This document shows, one piece after another, positions 23,762-32,282 of a stretch of 64,000 nucleotides of DNA; within the stretch, counting starts at the first letter, position 1; every line of letters starts with the position of its first letter. The DNA comes from Pseudohaliea sp964438205. Its GTDB lineage: Bacteria > Pseudomonadota > Gammaproteobacteria > Pseudomonadales > Halieaceae. A model generated the notes under the pieces. It saw only the letters and a program-made list of their open reading frames with translations, had not been told where the DNA came from and made no database searches. A program made the translations under genes and the position numbers. The stretch lies in NCBI GenBank assembly GCA_964438205.1, contig CAYTJQ010000007.1, positions 23,191 to 87,190 of the forward strand. The letters are read 5' to 3'.

Positions 23762-24595
23762 CTACTGGTAACCGCGGGACTCGAGATCGACCGGCAGGTC
23801 GACGGGGACACGGGTCACGGCGCTGTCGATCCCGCCGTCCGGGTGCAGTGCCAGCCAGCGGAAGCCCGGCGCGGCGTCATCCACGGCGAAATCGGCCTGG
23901 CCGGGCTTGAACTGCACGCAGGTAGAGGGTGTGCAGAAGAGCTTGAGACCGTTGCGGTCCCGCTCCAGCGCCTGGTGTACGTGACCCCAGAGGAGACCGC
24001 GGGCGCCGGGGAAGCGCTCGAGCACGGCAAAGAGCCGTTCCGCGTCAGCCACGCGCTGTTCGTCGAGCCAGGCGCAGCCGACCGGGACCGGCTGGTGATG
24101 CAGGCAGACCAGCGTGTGCATCCGCGCCGTGGCGGCTGCCGAAAGGCCAGCCTCGAGACGGGCGAGCTCCTCGTCTCCGAGCCGGCCGCCGACCTGCCCG
24201 GGGACCTGGGAATCCAGCATGAGCACCTGCCAGGCGCCGAGGCGCAGCTCCCGCGGCAGTCGCGACTCGCCGGCGACCGCGGCCATGGCGGTGCGGTCGT
24301 CGTGATTGCCGGGCAGCCAGAAGTGACGGGGCGTGACGGCATCGAGATAGCCGAGCAGCCGCTCGTAGGCCTCCGGTGCACCGGCGTCGGCCAGGTCGCC
24401 GGTCGCCAGCAGCGCATCCGGCCCCGGGTGCGCGCGGCGCAGGGCCTCGAGCACCGCGAGCAGGGAACGGTCCGTGTCCATGCCGATGAGGGTCCCGCCG
24501 GCGGCCGCCGACAGATGAGTGTCGGTCACCTGGACCAGCTGTACCGTGCCGCCGGGATCGGAAATGGAGAGCTCTGGGACCGAGGCGGCCGACAT
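23762..24595 (-). CDS. cpdA: 3',5'-cyclic-nucleotide phosphodiesterase (CpdA/Icc-like metallophosphoesterase)
   Basis: The 277-residue protein has the class III phosphodiesterase metal motifs: VTDTHL (Asp, His), ATGDLAD (Asp), LPGNHDD (Asn, His), LVCLHHQP (His) and LLWGHVHQ (His-x-His). CpdA hydrolyses cAMP to AMP in enterics. The open frame continues upstream over yqiB, but the ATG at 24595 gives the family's start and lies 11 bp after the yqiB stop. The neighbourhood (yqiB upstream, parE downstream) supports the assignment. A cNMP-binding-domain protein occurs later in the window, but no link is shown. Confidence 0.9.
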   Translation of the reverse strand: MSAASVPELSISDPGGTVQLVQVTDTHLSAAAGGTLIGMDTDRSLLAVLEALRRAHPGPDALLATGDLADAGAPEAYERLLGYLDAVTPRHFWLPGNHDDRTAMAAVAGESRLPRELRLGAWQVLMLDSQVPGQVGGRLGDEELARLEAGLSAAATARMHTLVCLHHQPVPVGCAWLDEQRVADAERLFAVLERFPGARGLLWGHVHQALERDRNGLKLFCTPSTCVQFKPGQADFAVDDAAPGFRWLALHPDGGIDSAVTRVPVDLPVDLESRGYQ

Positions 24596-24606
24596 GCCCG
24601 GGCCCC

Positions 24607-25080
24607 TCAGGCCTCTGAGCTGCGCTCGGCGACGCCGCGTGGCAGGGGCGCCAGCCCGTGCTCGAGACAGTGTTCCAGCCAGTCGGCAAGGAAGCGGTTC
24701 TGCTGGATCTTCTCGTCCTGCTGGTGCATCGCCGGGTTCGGGTAGCTGTAGCGGCCGCGCACGCTGCCGCTGGTCTGGAAGGAAATGACCTCGAGCATGC
24801 CCGCATCGTGGTAGGCCCGCACGTCGATGCACAGCGGCGCCAGCCAGCGCTCCACATGGGCCAGGGAATGCAGGCGGACGTGGGTGGTGTAACGGCTGCG
24901 CTCGAGGACCTCGAGCAGTACCCGTTCGTCGCCGAGCTGGAACTCGCGGCGGTTCGCCACCTCGTAGTCCGGGAACAGCCGCACCAGCCGCGCGTAGTTC
25001 GCCTCGCACAACGCGTGCAGGGCCGTGAGGTCCACCTTGTAGCGTGGCTTCCCGTGACGGGGCTTGCTATGACGGGGCAT
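24607..25080 (-). CDS. yqiB: DUF1249 family protein (YqiB)
   Basis: The 157-residue product carries the DUF1249 signature: YKVDLTALHALCEANYARL near the start, a central LEVLERSRYTTHVRL and, near the C-terminus, YPNPAMHQQDEKIQQNRFLADWL. Function is unknown. In enterics it sits between nudF and cpdA. The start is uncertain: the ATG at 25080 has GGAGGG 14 bases upstream, and a second in-frame ATG at 25113 lacks a ribosome site. nudF is not present here. Confidence 0.85.
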   Translation of the reverse strand: MPRHSKPRHGKPRYKVDLTALHALCEANYARLVRLFPDYEVANRREFQLGDERVLLEVLERSRYTTHVRLHSLAHVERWLAPLCIDVRAYHDAGMLEVISFQTSGSVRGRYSYPNPAMHQQDEKIQQNRFLADWLEHCLEHGLAPLPRGVAERSSEA

Positions 25081-25313
25081 GGGCAGCGGCCGGTCCCTCC
25101 GGGTGCGTCTCATTAAACACGACGGGGCGAGTCCTTCCTGAGACCAGCGGCCCCACCGCCCGTAGCATCCAAGGAGTGTAACACCTAAGATGGCGACTGC
25201 TGCCGGGGGCTTCTTTTTTTGTTAACTGTTGCACACGTCCCTGCGCCGTCGCCGAGCCCCCTGTTAGACTCGTGCGGCAGCAAGCCCGACTGACAAGACA
25301 CAGGATCCTTCCC

Positions 25314-26741
25314 ATGAAACTACCTGGCGCGGCCCCTTTGGCCCTGGCTTTGGCCCTGCTCAGCGGGACCGCCGGCGCCGAGTCGCTCACCGACATCTAC
25401 GAGCTGGCCCTGGAGAACGATGCCCAGCTCCAAGCCGAGGAGGCCCAATACCGCGCCTCCCTCGAGGACGAGAAGGTGGCCCTGTCGGCGCTGCTGCCCC
25501 AGGTGAGCGCGGGCTACAGCTACCAGGACTCGGACGTCGAGACCACGAGCCCCGGCATCATCGGCTTCGACAACGGCGGTGTGCCGATCATCGGCGACAC
25601 CTTCGACAACACCAAGACCGATGTCGATACCTACCAGGTATCCCTCTCCCAGGCGATCTTCGACCTCCCCGCCTGGTTCAGCTTCCAGTCCGGCAAGGAG
25701 CTGACGAAACAGGCGGAAGCCACCTTCGCCGCCAACCAGCAGAACCTCATCGTCCGCGTTGTCGAAGCCTACCTCGCCGTCCTGCGGGCCGAGGACAACC
25801 TCGCGGCGTCCAGGGCCCAGGAGCGCGCCTTCGAGCGCCAGCTGGAGCAGACCCGGCAGCGCTTCGAGGTCGGCCTGATCGCCATCACCGACGTCTACGA
25901 GGCGCAGGCCGCCTATGACCTGGGCCAGGTGACGCGTATCCGCGACGAGAACGCCCTGGACGTGGCGCGGGAGCGGCTGAGCGTGCTCACCGGCAAGCGC
26001 CACGACAACCTCGAAGTGCTCGCCGAGGCTTTCGAGCCCAAGAAGCCGGACCCGATCGAGCGCGACGCGTGGGTCGAGTTCGCCCTCGAGAACAACTTCA
26101 ATCTGAAGGCGGCCCAGTACGCGGAGGAAGCGGCGCGACAGAATGCCAAGGCGCGCAAGCTGGCCCACGCCCCGACGGTCAGCGGCACGGCGCAGTACTC
26201 CGAGTCGGAGACCACCGGCTCGCGCTTCCAGGACCCGGCCGGCATCTTCAACTTCCCGCCGGACCAGGAGCGCGATGTCACCGCCTTCGGCATCGAGGTC
26301 AACCTGCCGCTCTATTCCGGCGGCGCCGTCAGCGCCAACCGCCGCCGCGCCGCCCAGGAGTTCATCGCCGCGCGGGAAAACCGGATCAACCTGTCGCGCA
26401 ACACGGTGACCGAGGCCCGCTCCCTGCACCTGACGGTGCTGAGCGACGTCGCCCAGGTCGCGGCGCGCAAGCAGAGCATCGTCTCCTCGAAAAGCGCCCT
26501 GGACGCCACCCAGGCCGGCTACGAGGTGGGCACCCGCAACGTCGTCGATGTGCTCAATGCCCAGAACACGCTGTTCGCCGCCCAGCGGGACTACGCCAAC
26601 AGCCGCTATGACTACATCCTGAACATGCTGCGGCTGAAGGAGCAGGCGGGCCTGCTGAGCCCCGAGGACGTCTACCGGCTGGACAGCGCGCTGGTCGAGC
26701 CGCCGCCGCCCACGGCCTCGGAAGACAGCGAAGAAGAATAG
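25314..26741 (+). CDS. tolC: TolC family outer membrane efflux channel
   Basis: The 475-residue protein has a signal peptide (about 1-22, ending GTAGA) and the start of TolC proper (ESLTDIYELALENDAQLQAEEAQYRA). Two outer-membrane-efflux repeats follow, each with long helical hairpins; VVEAYLAVLRAEDNL and YEVGTRNVVDVLNAQNTLFAAQRDYANSRYDYI are characteristic. It forms the trimeric duct for tripartite pumps and type I secretion. The ATG at 25314 is favoured over one at 25272 by the signal peptide. It is divergent from yqiB-cpdA-parE across a 233 bp gap holding TAGACT (25265-25270) as a possible -10 without a clear -35. The methyltransferase gene follows 7 bp later. Confidence 0.94.
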   Translation: MKLPGAAPLALALALLSGTAGAESLTDIYELALENDAQLQAEEAQYRASLEDEKVALSALLPQVSAGYSYQDSDVETTSPGIIGFDNGGVPIIGDTFDNTKTDVDTYQVSLSQAIFDLPAWFSFQSGKELTKQAEATFAANQQNLIVRVVEAYLAVLRAEDNLAASRAQERAFERQLEQTRQRFEVGLIAITDVYEAQAAYDLGQVTRIRDENALDVARERLSVLTGKRHDNLEVLAEAFEPKKPDPIERDAWVEFALENNFNLKAAQYAEEAARQNAKARKLAHAPTVSGTAQYSESETTGSRFQDPAGIFNFPPDQERDVTAFGIEVNLPLYSGGAVSANRRRAAQEFIAARENRINLSRNTVTEARSLHLTVLSDVAQVAARKQSIVSSKSALDATQAGYEVGTRNVVDVLNAQNTLFAAQRDYANSRYDYILNMLRLKEQAGLLSPEDVYRLDSALVEPPPPTASEDSEEE

Positions 26742-26748
26742 GCCCCCC

Positions 26749-27366
26749 ATGGGCCTCGCGCTGCCCCTCGCGATCGACCGTGTACCCGGGTTCCTGGCAC
26801 CGGAAGAGGGCGAGGTCCTCTACCGGCACGGTCACCGGGCGGCGGGGCTCGGTCCCCTGGTCGAGATCGGCAGCTACTGCGGCCGTTCCAGCGTCTACCT
26901 GGGCTGTGCCTGCCGCGACGCCGGCGGCGTCCTCTACGCCGTGGACCACCACCGCGGCTCCGAGGAGCACCAGCCCGGGGAAGCCTTTCACGACCCCGCC
27001 CTCCTCGACCCGGCCACGGGCGCGGTGGACACCTTCCGCCGCTTCCGCCAGACCCTTGCCCAGGCGGGCCTCGAACCCTTCGTGCTGCCCGTGGTGGCGG
27101 AGGGGGCGCTCTTCGCCAGGCACTTCCCGGGGCCCGCGGGCCTGGTGTTCATCGATGGCGGGCACAGCCTCGATGTCGCGCTGGCGGACTACCGCGCCTG
27201 GGCCGGCAAGGTCGCCCGGGGCGGCGTCCTCGCCATCCACGACGTCTACCCGGACCCGGCGGGCGGCGGCCAGGCCCCGGCGGCGGTGCGCCGGCTGGCG
27301 CTGGACTCGGGGCTGTTCGATGAAATCGATGCCGCGGGGAGCCTGCGGGTACTCAGGCGCCTCTGA
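26749..27366 (+). CDS. Class I SAM-dependent methyltransferase (Methyltransf_24-like)
   Basis: The 205-residue protein has a Rossmann-type SAM-binding motif near its start (LVEIGSYCGRSSVYLG, about 38-53), an acidic residue after strand 2 (AVDHHRGSEEHQ), LVFIDGGHSLDVALADYRAW (about 125-145) and GGVLAIHDVYPDP (about 161-173). DGGHS followed by HDVYP places it with the Methyltransf_24/CmcI-like O-methyltransferases. Many of these act on sugars in glycans or antibiotics. It lies 7 bp after tolC but faces the glycosyltransferase/methyltransferase/toroid operon tail to tail. From memory, similar genes sit with such operons elsewhere. Confidence 0.8.
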   Translation: MGLALPLAIDRVPGFLAPEEGEVLYRHGHRAAGLGPLVEIGSYCGRSSVYLGCACRDAGGVLYAVDHHRGSEEHQPGEAFHDPALLDPATGAVDTFRRFRQTLAQAGLEPFVLPVVAEGALFARHFPGPAGLVFIDGGHSLDVALADYRAWAGKVARGGVLAIHDVYPDPAGGGQAPAAVRRLALDSGLFDEIDAAGSLRVLRRL

Positions 27367-27370
27367 ATAC

Positions 27371-27388
27371 CGCCGGCAGGGGCCGGCG
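27371..27388. terminator. GC hairpin between convergent genes
   Basis: CGCCGGC (27371-27377), loop AGGG, GCCGGCG (27382-27388) forms a 7 bp stem starting 5 bases after the methyltransferase stop. No U-tract. Confidence 0.3.
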
Positions 27389-27422
27389 CCCCGGCGACGC
27401 GTCCGCGCTGTGGGCGCCGCGC

Positions 27423-28499
27423 CTACAGCCGCGGCGGGCGCGCGCGTTCCGGGGCCTCGGCACCGCCCAGCAGCTCTACCGAGGTGAACAGGCGCGAGGC
27501 GCCGGTGTGGCCGGTGAGGGCGTCGGCGGCGAGGAGCACGGCGCCGGCGGTCCAGGTGGGCTTCTCGGCGGGCCAGAGCAGGTCCTCCGCGAACTGGTAG
27601 CCGGTCCAGTAGGCGCCGTCACCGTCGCGCCACTGGTGCAGCCAGCTGTAGAGCTCAACGGCCCGGGCGTGGTCACCGGCGGCGAGCAGGGCCATGACCA
27701 GCTCGCAGGACTCGGCCACGGTCACCCAGGGCTCTTCCACCACGCAGCGGCAGCCGAGCCCCGGCTCGACGAAGGCATCCCAGCGCGCGGCGAGCCGCGC
27801 CCGCGCCGCGGCACCCTGCACCGCCCCCGCGAGGACCGGGTAGAACCAGTCCATGGAGAAGCGGGCCTTGCTTTCCCAGGTGCGGTCGAAGCGCTCCGGC
27901 CGCCGGCGCAGGGCCTCGCCGAGGCCCGCCCGGGCGCGGAGCCAGGCCGGGCGGGGCCGGCCGAGGGTCGCCGCGATATTGCTCGCGCACTCGAGGCTCT
28001 TGTAGATGGAGCTGCAGCCGGTCACGAGCGCGTCGCCCTTGGGCCGCCCGTCACCGTCCACGGCCCAGTCGACCTCGCCGTGCTCCGATTGCAGCGACAG
28101 CACGAAGCCCATCGCCCGCTCCACCATCGGCCAGTAGCGCAGCAGGAAATCGTCATCAGCGGTCACGAGGTAGTGGTGCCAGACGCCGGTCGCGGCGTAG
28201 GCGACGAAGTTGCTCTCCCGCCGTTCGAGGTTGTCCGGCAGTTCGCCGCGGTAGGCGGCCCACCAGCTGCCGTCCTCGAGCTGCCGGGCCGCGAGCCAGG
28301 CGTAGGCGCGCTCGGCGGCCTCGATCTCGCCGCCGATGGCAAGGCCCATGGCGGCTTCCACGTGGTCCCAGGGGTCCGTGTAATTCCCCGGGAACCAGGG
28401 GATCTCGCCGCTCTCGCACTGGCTGTCGAGGATGAACTGGACCGTCGGCCGCAGCAGGTCCCGCGGAAAAAGGCCCGGGCTCAGGTAGGGGCCGCTCAC
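27423..28499 (-). CDS. Alpha-toroid protein (prenyltransferase- or glycosidase-like), function unknown
   Basis: The 358-residue protein is made of repeated helix pairs with QW-like phrases: VQFILDSQCESGEIPWF, YAWLAARQLEDGSWW, MGFVLSLQSEHGEVDWA, YSWLHQWRDGDGAYWTGY. This is the pattern of an (alpha/alpha) barrel, shared by squalene/prenyl cyclases and by (alpha/alpha)6 glycosidases. No DxDD cyclase motif and no recognised glycosidase acid pair is evident. The GTG at 28499 overlaps the methyltransferase stop by 4 bp. The operon partners (GT4 and SAM methyltransferase) suggest work on a glycan or glycolipid, which is inference. There is no signal peptide, so it should act in the cytoplasm. Confidence 0.65.
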   Translation of the reverse strand: MSGPYLSPGLFPRDLLRPTVQFILDSQCESGEIPWFPGNYTDPWDHVEAAMGLAIGGEIEAAERAYAWLAARQLEDGSWWAAYRGELPDNLERRESNFVAYAATGVWHHYLVTADDDFLLRYWPMVERAMGFVLSLQSEHGEVDWAVDGDGRPKGDALVTGCSSIYKSLECASNIAATLGRPRPAWLRARAGLGEALRRRPERFDRTWESKARFSMDWFYPVLAGAVQGAAARARLAARWDAFVEPGLGCRCVVEEPWVTVAESCELVMALLAAGDHARAVELYSWLHQWRDGDGAYWTGYQFAEDLLWPAEKPTWTAGAVLLAADALTGHTGASRLFTSVELLGGAEAPERARPPRL

Positions 28500-29197
28500 G
28501 GGGTCACCTCGCGGCGGAAGTAAAGCACCACGCTCTTGCCCAGGAACGGGTCGAGGAGCTTCTCGAGGCGGCGGGTCGGCCAGGGTGCCTTGAGCATGTC
28601 CCAGACGAGCAGCCGGTGCCAGGTGCGCACCAGCCAGCTGCGCTCGCGGCGCTCCCAGAACAGGCACTGCAGCCACCAGTAGGGTACGTGCAGCGCGTGC
28701 GCGCCATGGCGGTGGTAGCAGCGGTAGCCCGCGCCGGCGACTTCCCGCTCCAGCGCCTCGCGCCGGAAGATGCGCAGGTGGCCGCCGGGCACCTGGTGGT
28801 AGCCGCGACTCAGGCGCCAGCAGAGGCGCTCCGGCCAGGCCCGCGGCACGCTCACGCAGAGCAGCCCGTCGGGCCGCAGCACCCGGGTCGCCTCGGCCAG
28901 GGCAGCGCGGTAGTCGGGGATGTGCTCGAGCACCTCGCTCATGATGACCGCATCGAACACACCGTCGGCGAAGGGTAGCGTGAGGGCGTCAGCGGCCACC
29001 ACCGCCACCGGGGCGGGAGGCGGCAGCTCCGCGAGTCGCGCGCGGGCCGTGGCCAGGTCGCCGGGGGACAGGTCGACACCCACGGTCTCGAAGCCGGCGA
29101 AGGCGGCGCCGTGCACGTGACGTCCCTCGCCGCAGCCCAGGTCGAGCACCCGGGCACCGGCGGGCAGCGCCAGGAAGCTGAAATCAACGGTCTGCAC
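28496..29197 (-). CDS. Class I SAM-dependent methyltransferase
   Basis: The 233-residue protein has the full motif set: VLDLGCGEGRHVHGAA (SAM loop, about 16-31), VGVDLSPGDLATAR (acidic residue after strand 2), AADALTLPFADGVFDAVIMSEVLEHI (motif II/III) and VLRPDGLLCVSVPR. The substrate is unknown. The start is set at the GTG 29197, 14 bp inside the preceding glycosyltransferase gene, because conserved sequence begins within 15 residues. The stop overlaps the toroid gene by 4 bp. An aromatic, basic C-terminal half (YHRHGAHALHVPYWWLQCLFWERRE) suggests membrane or lipid contact. Confidence 0.85.
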   Translation of the reverse strand: MQTVDFSFLALPAGARVLDLGCGEGRHVHGAAFAGFETVGVDLSPGDLATARARLAELPPPAPVAVVAADALTLPFADGVFDAVIMSEVLEHIPDYRAALAEATRVLRPDGLLCVSVPRAWPERLCWRLSRGYHQVPGGHLRIFRREALEREVAGAGYRCYHRHGAHALHVPYWWLQCLFWERRERSWLVRTWHRLLVWDMLKAPWPTRRLEKLLDPFLGKSVVLYFRREVTP

Positions 29198-30575
29198 GGG
29201 CCAGCACGCGGCGGTAGTACGCGACCATGGCGCCGGCGCAGACCGACCAGCTGAAGTTGTCCACGATGCGGCGCCGGCCCGCGATGCCGAGGGCCTCGCG
29301 GCGCGCCGGATCGCGGAGCAGGCCACGCAGCGCGGCGGCCAGCGCCGCGGCATCGCCCCGCGGCACGGTGACGCCGGCGTCGCCGACGATCTCGGGGAGG
29401 GCACCGCCGTCGGTCGCCACCACCGGGACACCACAGGCCATGGCCTCACCGGCGGGCAGGCCGAAGCCCTCGTAGAGCGAGGGCACCACGGCGACCGTCG
29501 CCCCCGCGTAGCGCTGCACCAGGGTCTCGGTGCTGATACCGCTCTCGAAGTGTACCCGGCCGGCGAGACCGAGCCGGTCGAGCAACTGCTCGGTCTTGCC
29601 GCCGGGCTGGGGCCGGCCGATAACCAGCAGTTCGAGGTCGGGGTCGTCACGCAGGAGCTCGGCGTAGGCCAGGAGGAGGTAGCGCAGGCCTTTCAGCGGC
29701 GCATCGGCGGAGGCGGTCGCCATCAGCCGCCGCGGGTGCCGCGGGGTGTCGGGCAGCGGCCGGAACACGGCGGTGTCGATACCGTTGTAGACCAGGTCGA
29801 CCTGCGCCGGGTCGATGCCGAAGTCCGCGCCGATATCGCGCCGGGAGCACTCGGAGACGGTCACGACATGATCGAGACCGCGGGCGACGCGCTTCTGCAT
29901 GCGCAGGAAGCTGTGCCAGCGCCGGATGAGCAGCCGTTCCACGGGGCTGCGCGCCGCATCGAGCGCCAGGCGCAGGTCGTGGGTGATCGGGTGGTGGATG
30001 GTGCTGACCAGGGGGATACCGAGGCGCTGCAGCGCCAGCATGCCGTAGGACAGGCTCTGGTTGTCGTGCACGAGATCGTAGCGGCCCCGGTGCCGGCGCA
30101 GGTATTTCACCGCCCGGCGGCCAAAGGTGTAGGGCTCGGCGAAACCGCCGGTGAGCTTGCTGGTCCACTCGACCGTGTCGGTCCAGGACGCCAGGTGGCG
30201 CGGCCGCAGGGCGCCGAGCCCGTTCTCGAACAGGTCCAGGCTCGGCAGCTTGATGAGCGGGACCCGCGGGTCGAGGTGGGGGTAGGGCGGCCCGGAGATC
30301 ACGTCGACCCGGTGGCCGGCGTCGACCAGCGCCTTGCTCAGGTACTTGAGGTAGATCCCCTGGCCACCGCCGTAGGGCTGGCTGCGGTAACCCAGAAGGG
30401 CAATGCGCAGCGGCCGGTCGAGGGCGGCCGCGACCACCGGCGAGGGCGGCACGGGCTCCGCGGCCGGGATGCCCTCGCGGAGCAGGGCCAGGTTGTTGTC
30501 GAACTGTGCGATGTCGGCGTCCCCCGATCGGTGCCGGCCCCGCGTGCACACCTCGCCCGGCGCCCCGCGGGGCAC
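29184..30575 (-). CDS. GT4 family glycosyltransferase
   Basis: The 463-residue protein is a GT-B retaining glycosyltransferase: LRIALLGYRSQPYGGGQGIYLKYL (N-terminal donor loop), TIHHPITHDL, TVSECSRRDI, NGIDTAVFRPL, then ELLVIGRPQPGG and the C-terminal EGFGLPAGEAMACGVPVVATDGGALPEIV with the ExxxxxxxE donor motif. The sugar and acceptor are unknown. The GTG at 30575 gives the longest product, but an in-frame GTG at 30551 is possible and neither has a good ribosome site; the first 50 residues are poorly structured. It leads a three-gene operon with a methyltransferase and the toroid protein. Confidence 0.88.
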   Translation of the reverse strand: MPRGAPGEVCTRGRHRSGDADIAQFDNNLALLREGIPAAEPVPPSPVVAAALDRPLRIALLGYRSQPYGGGQGIYLKYLSKALVDAGHRVDVISGPPYPHLDPRVPLIKLPSLDLFENGLGALRPRHLASWTDTVEWTSKLTGGFAEPYTFGRRAVKYLRRHRGRYDLVHDNQSLSYGMLALQRLGIPLVSTIHHPITHDLRLALDAARSPVERLLIRRWHSFLRMQKRVARGLDHVVTVSECSRRDIGADFGIDPAQVDLVYNGIDTAVFRPLPDTPRHPRRLMATASADAPLKGLRYLLLAYAELLRDDPDLELLVIGRPQPGGKTEQLLDRLGLAGRVHFESGISTETLVQRYAGATVAVVPSLYEGFGLPAGEAMACGVPVVATDGGALPEIVGDAGVTVPRGDAAALAAALRGLLRDPARREALGIAGRRRIVDNFSWSVCAGAMVAYYRRVLARADR

Positions 30576-30622
30576 GCGGTAGAGGGGGGAATCGGGCGGG
30601 CGGGTACTCCTGCCGGAAAGTT

Positions 30623-30640
30623 GCCAATGTTAACAATGGC
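30623..30640. promoter_or_regulatory. Near-palindrome in the GT4-rmlA divergent region
   Basis: GCCAATGTTAACAATGGC matches its reverse complement at 16 of 18 positions. It lies in the 196 bp gap between the two divergent starts, in an AT-richer patch, and could be an operator acting on either promoter. Confidence 0.3.
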
Positions 30641-30712
30641 GCCGGGGAAATTCACCCGCTACGTCGCCCTTCCGGCAAGCAGGGCGGGGTGGGCAGGGCT
30701 TGCCGGTGCGGG

Positions 30713-30742
30713 GCGACAGGGGCGGGGCGCCGTCGCTATACT
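30713..30742 (+). promoter_or_regulatory. Promoter of rmlA-rmlC
   Basis: GCGACA (30713-30718, 4/6) and TATACT (30737-30742, 5/6) are separated by 18 bp. The rmlA ATG is at 30772, leaving a 5' leader of about 22 bases. Confidence 0.5.
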
Positions 30743-30771
30743 GGCCGGCCCCAGGGACGGAACGGCAGGCC

Positions 30772-31683
30772 ATGGCGACAGGAGCGACCAGCTACCGGGG
30801 CATCATCCTCGCCGGCGGCAGCGGCACCCGCCTGCACCCGCTCACGAGCACGGTGAGCAAGCAGCTCATGCCCGTGTACGACAAGCCCATGATCTACTAC
30901 CCGCTGGCCACGCTCATGGCCGCGGGCATCCGGGACATCCTGGTCATCACCACCCCGCGGGACCAGCGCGCCTTCGCCGACCTCCTCGGCGACGGCAGCC
31001 AGTGGGGCATCAACCTCCAGTACACGGTGCAGCCGAGCCCAGACGGCCTCGCCCAGGCCTTCATTCTCGGCCGCGAGTTCATCGGCAGCGCCCCGGCGGC
31101 CCTGGTCCTCGGCGACAACATCTTCTACGGCCACGGCTTCACCGACTCCCTGCGCAGCGCCGCCGCCCGCGAGCACGGGGCCTCGGTCTTCGCCTACTAC
31201 GTGCAGGATCCGGAGCGCTACGGCGTGGTCGCCTTCGACGAGGCCGGCGTCGCCATCGACATCGAGGAGAAGCCGGCGCAGCCGCGCTCGAGCTACGCCG
31301 TCACCGGCCTCTACTTCTACGACAACGACGTGGTCGACATCGCCGCCGGCATCCGGCCCTCGGCCCGGGGCGAACTCGAGATCACCGACGTCAACCGCGC
31401 CTACCTCGCCCGCGGCGACCTGCGGGTGGAAGTGATGGGCCGGGGCACGGCCTGGCTGGACACGGGCACGCACAACTCGCTGCTCGACGCCGCCAACTTC
31501 ATCCGCGTGGTCGAGGAGCGGCAGGGCCTGAAGATCGCCTGCCCGGAGGAGATCGCCTTCCGCATGGGCTATATCGACGCGGCCCAGCTCGAGGCCCTGG
31601 CGGCGCCGCTGGAAAAGAGCGGCTACGGCCTCTACCTGCAGCGCCTGCTCCAGGGCGACATGGCGGTGTTCGATGGACTTTGA
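30772..31683 (+). CDS. rmlA: Glucose-1-phosphate thymidylyltransferase
   Basis: The 303-residue protein has the nucleotidyltransferase signature GIILAGGSGTRLHPLT near residue 10, KQLMPVYDKPMIYYPL, LVLGDNIFYGHGF, VEEKPA-like IEEKPAQPRSSYAVTGLYFYD and a C-terminal allosteric helix. It makes dTDP-glucose from dTTP and glucose-1-phosphate, the first step to dTDP-L-rhamnose, and is usually inhibited by that end product. The ATG at 30772 gives the normal start; an in-frame ATG 72 bases upstream is not needed. rmlC follows with an 11 bp overlap. Confidence 0.96.
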   Translation: MATGATSYRGIILAGGSGTRLHPLTSTVSKQLMPVYDKPMIYYPLATLMAAGIRDILVITTPRDQRAFADLLGDGSQWGINLQYTVQPSPDGLAQAFILGREFIGSAPAALVLGDNIFYGHGFTDSLRSAAAREHGASVFAYYVQDPERYGVVAFDEAGVAIDIEEKPAQPRSSYAVTGLYFYDNDVVDIAAGIRPSARGELEITDVNRAYLARGDLRVEVMGRGTAWLDTGTHNSLLDAANFIRVVEERQGLKIACPEEIAFRMGYIDAAQLEALAAPLEKSGYGLYLQRLLQGDMAVFDGL

Positions 31684-32221
31684 AGGTACGGCCATCCCCG
31701 GCGTCTACCTGCTCAAGCCCCGGGTCTTCGGCGACAGCCGGGGGTTCTTTCTCGAGAGCTGGAACGCCGCCACTTTCCGCGACGCGGGCTTCGATCTCAC
31801 CTTCGTGCAGGACAACCACAGCCGCTCGACCCGGGGCACGCTGCGCGGCCTGCACTACCAGACGCAGCACACCCAGGGAAAACTCGTGCGGGTGACCAGT
31901 GGCCGCGTCTTCGATGTCGCCGTGGACCTGCGCCGGGACAGCCCGACCCTCGGCCAGTGGGTCGGCGCCGAGCTCGGCGACCACAACCACCACATGCTCT
32001 GGGTGCCGCCGGGCTTCGCCCACGGCTTCTACGTGCTCTCCGACAGCGCCGACTTCCTCTACAAGTGCACCGACCGCTACCACCCGGAGTCCGAGGTCAC
32101 CCTGGCCTGGGACGATCCCACCGTCGGCATCGACTGGCCGCTCTTCGCCGACGAACCTCCGCGCCTTTCCGACAAGGACCGTCACGGCCTCGCCTTCGCC
32201 AAGGTGCCGTTGCTGGGCTGA
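31673..32221 (+). CDS. rmlC: dTDP-4-dehydrorhamnose 3,5-epimerase
   Basis: The 182-residue protein matches RmlC in length and motifs: VYLLKPRVFGDSRGFFLESW near the start, FVQDNHSRSTRGTLRGLHYQ (catalytic His in LRGLHYQ), VAVDLRRDSPTLGQW, and VPPGFAHGFYVLSD. It epimerises dTDP-4-keto-6-deoxyglucose at C3 and C5. It overlaps rmlA by 11 bp. The matching rmlD and rmlB lie on the opposite strand, beginning 0.7 kb downstream, so the pathway is complete within the window. Confidence 0.96.
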   Translation: MDFEGTAIPGVYLLKPRVFGDSRGFFLESWNAATFRDAGFDLTFVQDNHSRSTRGTLRGLHYQTQHTQGKLVRVTSGRVFDVAVDLRRDSPTLGQWVGAELGDHNHHMLWVPPGFAHGFYVLSDSADFLYKCTDRYHPESEVTLAWDDPTVGIDWPLFADEPPRLSDKDRHGLAFAKVPLLG

Positions 32222-32282
32222 GCCGGCGCTGCTGCGTTAACCTCTTTTTTGTCAGGCTCAGGTCGTCGCGGCTGCCCGTCCG

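Noticed and set aside
25208..25226. T-run TTCTTTTTTTGTT as a rho-independent terminator between yqiB and tolC
   Set aside because: It lies upstream of both divergent genes, and no stable stem precedes the T-run on the plus strand.
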